Shown: one piece after another, positions 59,710-64,000 of the stretch | How the letters are laid out: each line of letters opens with the position of its first letter | How positions within the stretch are numbered: the stretch's first letter is position 1 | Assembly: GCA_021372615.1 (NCBI GenBank) | Contig: JAJFUB010000026.1 | Location: forward strand, 29,714-93,713 | Direction of reading: 5' to 3' | DNA from: a bacterium | GTDB taxonomy: Bacteria; Armatimonadota; Zipacnadia; Zipacnadales; UBA11051 | Length of the DNA: 64,000 bases | Program-made: the position numbers and the translations under genes | The notes under the pieces: model-generated | Told to the model about the DNA's origin: nothing | The model's database searches: none | The model's input: the letters and a program-made list of their open reading frames with translations, nothing else

Positions 59710-61208
59710 CCGCTCGCCGCAGAGCCAGACTGCCTGCCTGCCCGCCATGCCCCCCAGGCCAGCATCAGCAGGCTGATCCCCACGCACACGTACGGCAATA
59801 GCCACACCCCACGCACGTATGGCGTGACGAACGAGCGCAACGCCACTACCCCCGTGATCTGGCTGGCCTCGCTCGTTGGCACGAAGGTAACCTGCTCGCC
59901 CCCCGGCGCGATGATCTGCGAGACGCCCGAGGACGTCGGGCGCACCACACAGCGACTCACCTCCGCCGCTCGGGCCTGCGCGAGCCGGGCATGCTGCATC
60001 TGCTGGACTCGCCCCCAGTCGCGCGCATCGAACGTCGGCACCACCAGCAACTGCGCCCCGTGGCGGGTGAGGCTCAGCGCCGTGTCGGCGAAGTCCAGGT
60101 CATAGCAGATGCCGATGCCCACCGGGCCGGTCGGAGTGTCGAAGACCGGGTAGCCGGGGCCCGGCACGCCATCGGCGAAGAACTGGATCGGGTGGCGCTT
60201 GTGGTAGCGCCCGATGAGATGCCCCTCCGGCGACATGATCAGCGCGCTGTTGTAGTAGATGTCGCCATCGGTCTGACACATCGCCCGCCGCCGCAGCCAG
60301 TCGCACCGCACCCCCGCCGGCACGTGCGACTTGCAGCCGAAGGTGAGCGTCGTGTGCATTGTGCGCGTGAGACCCGCGAGCCGCCCCAGGGCCGCCGGGT
60401 CGTCCTCGACGTAGTCGGCCAGCGCCAACTCCGGCCAGACCACAAGCTGCGGCCGCGTCGGCGCATACTGCCGCGTGGTCGTCAGGAGCCATTCGAGGTC
60501 CTCCGTCTCGCTCTGCACCAGTAGCACCTTCACCGCCCGGTCGTAGGTCTCCACATGCCGCTGCAGACCCGTGACCCAGGCCAGACGGAACAGCAGCACA
60601 ATGGCGGCGACCAGGCCCGCGGCGCCCAGCAGACCCCGCAGCCGCGCGTCGCGTCGGGGCCGCACGACGGCCCCCGCTACCGCCGCGCTGACCAGGACCG
60701 ACAGGAAGGTCATGCCGTAGATGCCCACCAGCGGGTAAGTGGACTGGCTGCCCTGCGAGGCGACATAACAGCTCCCGATCTGCAGCCATGAGAAGCGGAG
60801 GTACCAGCCCTGGCAGCGCAGCCACTCCATGGCGACGAAGAGCACCGGAGTCAGCGCCACCAGGGCCAGCGGACAGAGGCGGGGGGCGAGAGCACGATAG
60901 GCCGCGCCGAACAGGGCCCAGGGCAGGGCGATCAGCACCGCGACCGCGATCGTCCCCGTGCCGAAGATGGCCCAGAGCCACCGCAATGACATGAGCGCAA
61001 AGACCCAGCCACAGGCCAGCGCCAGGTATGCCGCAGAGCGTACCGCGGCCGTGCGCCGCACCGCCAGCAGCAGCGGCACTAGCGCCAACGGCCCCAGGAG
61101 CCAACAGTCGAAGGGGTAGAAGAGGAGCGCGCACGCCGCGCCGGAGGCCACAGCCCACGGCAGGTTGCGCTTCAGGTCGGTTGCGACCGTGGCCGAGTAC
61201 CGACGCAT
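59706..61208 (-). CDS. lnt: Apolipoprotein N-acyltransferase
   Basis: A 500-residue inner-membrane enzyme that adds the third acyl chain to lipoproteins. Six N-terminal spans are followed by a nitrilase-fold periplasmic domain with the catalytic triad near Glu260 (LVVWPELALADY), Lys337 (IGRYHKRHPIQFFADG) and Cys368 (VGIGICYDLDF), and a C-terminal span. Usual length is about 510. Its presence indicates a two-membrane cell with lipoprotein trafficking. The gene converges with the symporter gene and is the last of the minus-strand group. Confidence 0.92.
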   Translation of the reverse strand: MRRYSATVATDLKRNLPWAVASGAACALLFYPFDCWLLGPLALVPLLLAVRRTAAVRSAAYLALACGWVFALMSLRWLWAIFGTGTIAVAVLIALPWALFGAAYRALAPRLCPLALVALTPVLFVAMEWLRCQGWYLRFSWLQIGSCYVASQGSQSTYPLVGIYGMTFLSVLVSAAVAGAVVRPRRDARLRGLLGAAGLVAAIVLLFRLAWVTGLQRHVETYDRAVKVLLVQSETEDLEWLLTTTRQYAPTRPQLVVWPELALADYVEDDPAALGRLAGLTRTMHTTLTFGCKSHVPAGVRCDWLRRRAMCQTDGDIYYNSALIMSPEGHLIGRYHKRHPIQFFADGVPGPGYPVFDTPTGPVGIGICYDLDFADTALSLTRHGAQLLVVPTFDARDWGRVQQMQHARLAQARAAEVSRCVVRPTSSGVSQIIAPGGEQVTFVPTSEASQITGVVALRSFVTPYVRGVWLLPYVCVGISLLMLAWGAWRAGRQSGSAASG

Positions 61209-61279
61209 GGCTGCCCCCGTCCGAGATCAGTGCGCCAGTACAGATAACAGTTGCGCCCGCGGCAGGTTCCGCCGGCCGA

Positions 61280-62458
61280 TCACCGCGCCGCCAGCTTGTC
61301 CCCGATGCGCCTGATCCGCTCCAGCGACGCCGCCGGCGGCGTCGTGTCCGCGAGGCTGAAGACGATCCCGCGGCCGTCGCCGACCGCGGCGATGGCGTCA
61401 TCCACATGCGCCTCGAACTGCGCGTCCGTCATGCTCTCGGGCAGCACGCACACCGAGCATAGCCCGCCCCAGGTCGCCGGCCGCGTGCCGAAGTCGCGCC
61501 GATAGTCGGCCAGCGTCAGCTTCGTCATCGGCGCCGGGCAGACCGAGTCCGCCACATCCACGCCGCACTCGACGTAGAAACGATTGAGCTGCAGGTTCTC
61601 CCCGTCGGTGTGGGTGAGCAGCAGCTTGCCCGTCTCATGCAGCCTGTCCGCCGCGCGCTTGAGCCACGGCGCGAGGTGCTGCTCGAAGAAGGGGGGAGGG
61701 GTGACCATGAGGTCGTAGTTCGCGCCGTACAGCACGACTTCGGCGTCGCTCACCGCGCAGGCGGCGATGACCTGCTCCTGGAAGGGCGCCATGGCTTGCG
61801 CCGTGTCGGCGATCACGTCCGGATGGTCGTACAGGTCGAAGTACAGCCGGTCATAGGGCACCACTTCCTTGAGCAGGTGGTGCACGGGCGAGGCCGCCAC
61901 CGTCGCCAGGGCCACGGCCACCCCTGCCTCGCCGATGTGCGTGCGGTGCTGCAGATAGCGCGACTGGTCCGCCTCGACCACGAGGTCCTCGAAGATCGCC
62001 GCCAGCACCGGGTAGTCAGCCACCGACTTGACCACCGGCTCCTGCACATGCTGCAGCGTGATCCCCGCCCGGCGCATCGCCTCATCGTAGCGCAGCACGG
62101 CCGACAGCTCCCCGCGCGGGTGGCGGTAGATCACGCGCGTGCGGTCGCCGTCACGCTGCACAATCCGCTGCGTCCGCCGGAAGCGCAGCAGGTAGGGCTG
62201 GTTCTTCACATGGTCCAGGCCGAGGGCGCGGTCGCAGGCCTCGTCCGGGTCGTCGGTGTCCATGAAGTTGGGGGTAACGGCGTGGAAGCCGACGCCAAGA
62301 TCGGCGACGATGTCCAGCAGGGAAGCATCGCGCCACGGCGCCGGCAGCGTGCCGCAGTGGCGATGGGCGTTGTACCACAGGTCCAGCCGCGGCACCCAGG
62401 GCAGACGGTCTACCGGCTCGGCGCGCAGGGCCTTGAGGATACGCTCACGATGGGTCAC
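61280..62458 (-). CDS. Uroporphyrinogen decarboxylase (URO-D) family protein (2)
   Basis: A 392-residue URO-D superfamily member: MTHRERILKALRAEPVDRLP, then VPYDRLYFDLYDHPDVI, DAEVVLYGANYDLMVTPP and NRFYVECGVDVADSVCPAPM. It is distant from HemE and from the copy at 20.6 kb. Cobalamin-dependent methyltransferase-like functions are known for relatives. Its ATG overlaps the stop of the upstream dipeptidase gene (ATGA), so the two are co-translated. Functional link unknown. Confidence 0.78.
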   Translation of the reverse strand: MTHRERILKALRAEPVDRLPWVPRLDLWYNAHRHCGTLPAPWRDASLLDIVADLGVGFHAVTPNFMDTDDPDEACDRALGLDHVKNQPYLLRFRRTQRIVQRDGDRTRVIYRHPRGELSAVLRYDEAMRRAGITLQHVQEPVVKSVADYPVLAAIFEDLVVEADQSRYLQHRTHIGEAGVAVALATVAASPVHHLLKEVVPYDRLYFDLYDHPDVIADTAQAMAPFQEQVIAACAVSDAEVVLYGANYDLMVTPPPFFEQHLAPWLKRAADRLHETGKLLLTHTDGENLQLNRFYVECGVDVADSVCPAPMTKLTLADYRRDFGTRPATWGGLCSVCVLPESMTDAQFEAHVDDAIAAVGDGRGIVFSLADTTPPAASLERIRRIGDKLAAR

Positions 62459-63483
62459 GGGCCGCAGACCTCCGCTATCACCCGCAGGAAGTTGCCCCCC
62501 AGGATCTTCAGGATCGTCTCTTCATCGAAGCCCCGACCAATCAGCCCCTCGGTGAACTCCTCCAGCACGCCCACGTGCGCCGGGATGGGGATAGACCCCT
62601 CGGGCAGACCGTCATAGTCCGCCCCGAAGCCGATGTGGTCCGGCCCGACGAGGTTGACCACATGCTCGACCTGGTCCATGAGCCGGTCCAGAGTCGGGTC
62701 TTCGGGGTGGATGAACTTGCGGTAGAACGCTACACCCATGACGCCGCCGCGAGCCGCCAGCGCCTTGATCTGGTCGTCGGTCAGCCCGCGCCAGTGCGGG
62801 CACACCGCGAACACACAGCCATGGGAGAAGATGCAGGGCTTGGCCGACAGCTCCAGGGCCTCGTAGAAGGTGGCGTCATTGGCATGGGCGGTGTCCACGA
62901 TAATGCCCAGGTCATTGCAGGCGGCGATCAGGTCGCGCCCGAAGCCTGTCAGACCCTTCATCTCGTGCCGGGCAGCTTCGCGGGCCGCGGCGTCGGTGTA
63001 GTCGAAGGGGCTCTTGTCCCCCTGCAGGGCGTGCTCGTGCTGGGCCTGGCCCTCGCCGTGGGTCAGGTTCGCCACGCGCAGCCCCAGCCGGTGCTGCAAC
63101 GCCAGCACCCGCAGGCTCTGGTGCAGCGCCGAGCAGCTCTCGAGCTGACCGATGAACGCCACCTTGCCCTCGGTCTTGGCCCGGCGGATGTCGCCGGCAG
63201 TCAGGGCCAGCATGAAGTCATCGCGATAGGTCTCGACGTGCCAGTGGACGGCGTCCCACAGTTCGAGCGAGGCGGTCAGGTCGGTGGAGCCGACATAGCA
63301 CATGAAGGCCGTCAGGTGCGCCTGCTTCAGGCGCGGCAGGTCCACATGGTAAGCGCGCCCCCCGTCGCGCCCGTCGGCCCAGGGCCCAAGGTCCATCAGG
63401 TCGCCATTGGCGCGCTTGAGCACGAGAGAGTCATTATGTCCGTCAATGATGATGGCGCGTTGGTGCAGTTCGTGGGCAGTCAT
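62455..63483 (-). CDS. Membrane dipeptidase (peptidase family M19)
   Basis: A 342-residue zinc dipeptidase. Metal ligands are seen in AIIIDGHNDSLVLKRANG (His-x-Asp), IVDTAHANDATFYE (His), FSHGCVFAVCPHWR (His) and GFGADYDGLPEGS. M19 enzymes hydrolyse dipeptides, often with one D-residue, or related amides. The start at 63483 is set by the family N-terminus; upstream residues (to 63591) are not conserved-looking. The ribosome binding site is weak. First gene of a pair with the URO-D-family gene. Confidence 0.88.
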   Translation of the reverse strand: MTAHELHQRAIIIDGHNDSLVLKRANGDLMDLGPWADGRDGGRAYHVDLPRLKQAHLTAFMCYVGSTDLTASLELWDAVHWHVETYRDDFMLALTAGDIRRAKTEGKVAFIGQLESCSALHQSLRVLALQHRLGLRVANLTHGEGQAQHEHALQGDKSPFDYTDAAAREAARHEMKGLTGFGRDLIAACNDLGIIVDTAHANDATFYEALELSAKPCIFSHGCVFAVCPHWRGLTDDQIKALAARGGVMGVAFYRKFIHPEDPTLDRLMDQVEHVVNLVGPDHIGFGADYDGLPEGSIPIPAHVGVLEEFTEGLIGRGFDEETILKILGGNFLRVIAEVCGP

Positions 63484-63525
63484 GGCAACTCGCAGGAGAG
63501 GGTGTAATGGCGAACGGAGCGCAGT

Positions 63526-63542
63526 GCGGGCTTCCAGCCCGC
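63526..63542. repeat. Short REP-like hairpin
   Basis: GCGGGCTTCCAGCCCGC is a perfect 7-bp stem with a TCC loop, in the leader of the dipeptidase gene. Such short GC-rich palindromes recur in many GC-rich genomes, so copy number in this genome would tell if it is a REP element. The rest of the 193-bp gap (63484-63676) shows no gene; an AT-rich patch with TTGACA on the minus strand (about 63640) may be part of a promoter. Confidence 0.4.
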
Positions 63543-63676
63543 CGGGATAGGACGGGGGAGGGTTCGTGGAGGAGGGGCAGAAGGCCTTCAAGGGAGGGAC
63601 CGGCGCATGTTCCGAGAATCATAGTTATGTCAAAACCTGACGGGGAAACACGAGTGACACAGTCTCCGCCCCAGCC

Positions 63677-64000
63677 TCAGCCGCCCAGCCCCTCCAGTTG
63701 CTCCAAGAGCCCCACCATCGGCGGGTCGAGGTGCATCCCTCGGTCCCGCATCCCGCGCAGCATCTCGCGGCACTCCAGAAAACGGGCGACGGCCTGCTCC
63801 TCCTGGTTGGCCTCGTTGTGGAAGGCGGCCAGCTTGTAGAACGACACCGCTAGGTCGCGCTGCCATGCGGCGTTGCCCGGGTCGGCCGCCGCCAGCCGCT
63901 GGGCAATCGCTAGGTCGGCTTCATACTCCTCTAGGGCCCCGGACAGGTCCCCCTGCGCCACTCGCACGTCCCCCAGCTTGTTGTGGCTGACGGACAGGTC
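63677..64000 (-). CDS. TPR-repeat protein, 3' part only
   Basis: The last 107 codons of a gene entering from the right edge. Repeats such as LSVSHNKLGDVRVAQGDLSG, then ALEEYEADLAIAQRLAAADP, and WQRDLAVSFYKLAAFHNEAN are tetratricopeptide units of the kind found after a WxxDLxVS pattern in large TPR scaffolds or kinase- and NB-ARC-type proteins. The frame stays open to the window end, so the start lies outside. Confidence 0.75.
   Translation of the reverse strand, partial: DLSVSHNKLGDVRVAQGDLSGALEEYEADLAIAQRLAAADPGNAAWQRDLAVSFYKLAAFHNEANQEEQAVARFLECREMLRGMRDRGMHLDPPMVGLLEQLEGLGG

Overview
The window is GC-rich bacterial DNA from an organism I cannot name with certainty. Three features point to a diderm (two-membrane) bacterium: a lipoprotein N-acyltransferase (Lnt), an outer-membrane secretin (CpaC) and many secreted carbohydrate-active enzymes. 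A type-II pseudopilin of the DUF1559 style ([20 protein letters not shown], then [16 protein letters not shown]), LacI-type control, DUF4091/DUF6067/DUF6259 hydrolase-like proteins, several aldo/keto reductases and URO-D-family proteins together look most like Armatimonadota. Planctomycetes or Lentisphaerae are second choices. The class I hybrid-cluster protein suggests an anaerobic or oxygen-limited life. The taxonomy is inference.

Layout. (1) 1-7300, minus strand: 5' tip of recQ, a large secreted DUF4091/GH123-like protein, three aldo/keto reductases and a KptA-like protein coupled to one of them. (2) 7369-12700, plus strand: a LacI regulator with a clear promoter and operator, then a pseudopilin, a secreted beta-propeller and a GH-like TIM-barrel protein. 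(3) 12849-14791: an ECF sigma factor overlapping an unusual gene in which an anti-sigma-type zinc finger is fused to a GspE/PilB ATPase. (4) 14890-16268: a decayed carboxylesterase and a CopG/BrnT-like toxin-antitoxin pair whose toxin carries a nonsense codon. (5) 16392-28208: polysaccharide genes (GH51-like, DUF6259, URO-D family, LamG-DUF6067, L-fucose isomerase family), interspersed with nucleotidyltransferase/HEPN and Phd/VapC modules. (6) 28383-33676: an accessory stretch with a small HEAGH metalloprotease-like protein, a two-TM protein, an AAA/DUF4143 ATPase between two copies of a nucleotidyltransferase 3' end, a second HEPN/nucleotidyltransferase pair, a VapC remnant and an AbrB/VapC pair. 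(7) 33738-35792: Dph6-like ATP-binding protein and an MFS transporter. (8) 35919-47009: a tad pilus locus (cpaA, tadE, tadG-like, cpaB, cpaC, cpaE, cpaF, tadB, tadC) with a hairpin-rich leader, an OmpR-type regulator and no Flp pilin. (9) 47091-48484: sugar nucleotidyltransferase and thioredoxin-like protein. (10) 48651-51850: TetR, ferredoxin, DsrE-like and Hcp genes with a textbook promoter, perfect operator and terminator. (11) 51908-53963: an excisionase-type HTH gene and two paralogous replication-type proteins, the second holding a repeat cluster that could be an origin. (12) 54149-59709: Gfo/Idh/MocA oxidoreductase, DegT aminotransferase, secreted GH32/43-like propeller and a sodium:solute symporter. 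(13) 59706-64000, minus strand: lnt, a URO-D-family protein, a membrane dipeptidase and a partial TPR protein.

How the parts may work together. The hydrolase-like proteins, LacI regulator, transporters, aldo/keto reductases, fucose-isomerase-like enzyme and Gfo/Idh/MocA protein suit a life on complex plant or algal polysaccharides. The Tad machinery and the sigma/zinc-finger/ATPase pair suggest investment in surface pili. At least five toxin-antitoxin-like loci, two of them with broken parts or remnants, mark 15.7-33.7 kb as a region of repeated insertion and decay. No tRNA, rRNA, CRISPR array or complete transposase was seen.
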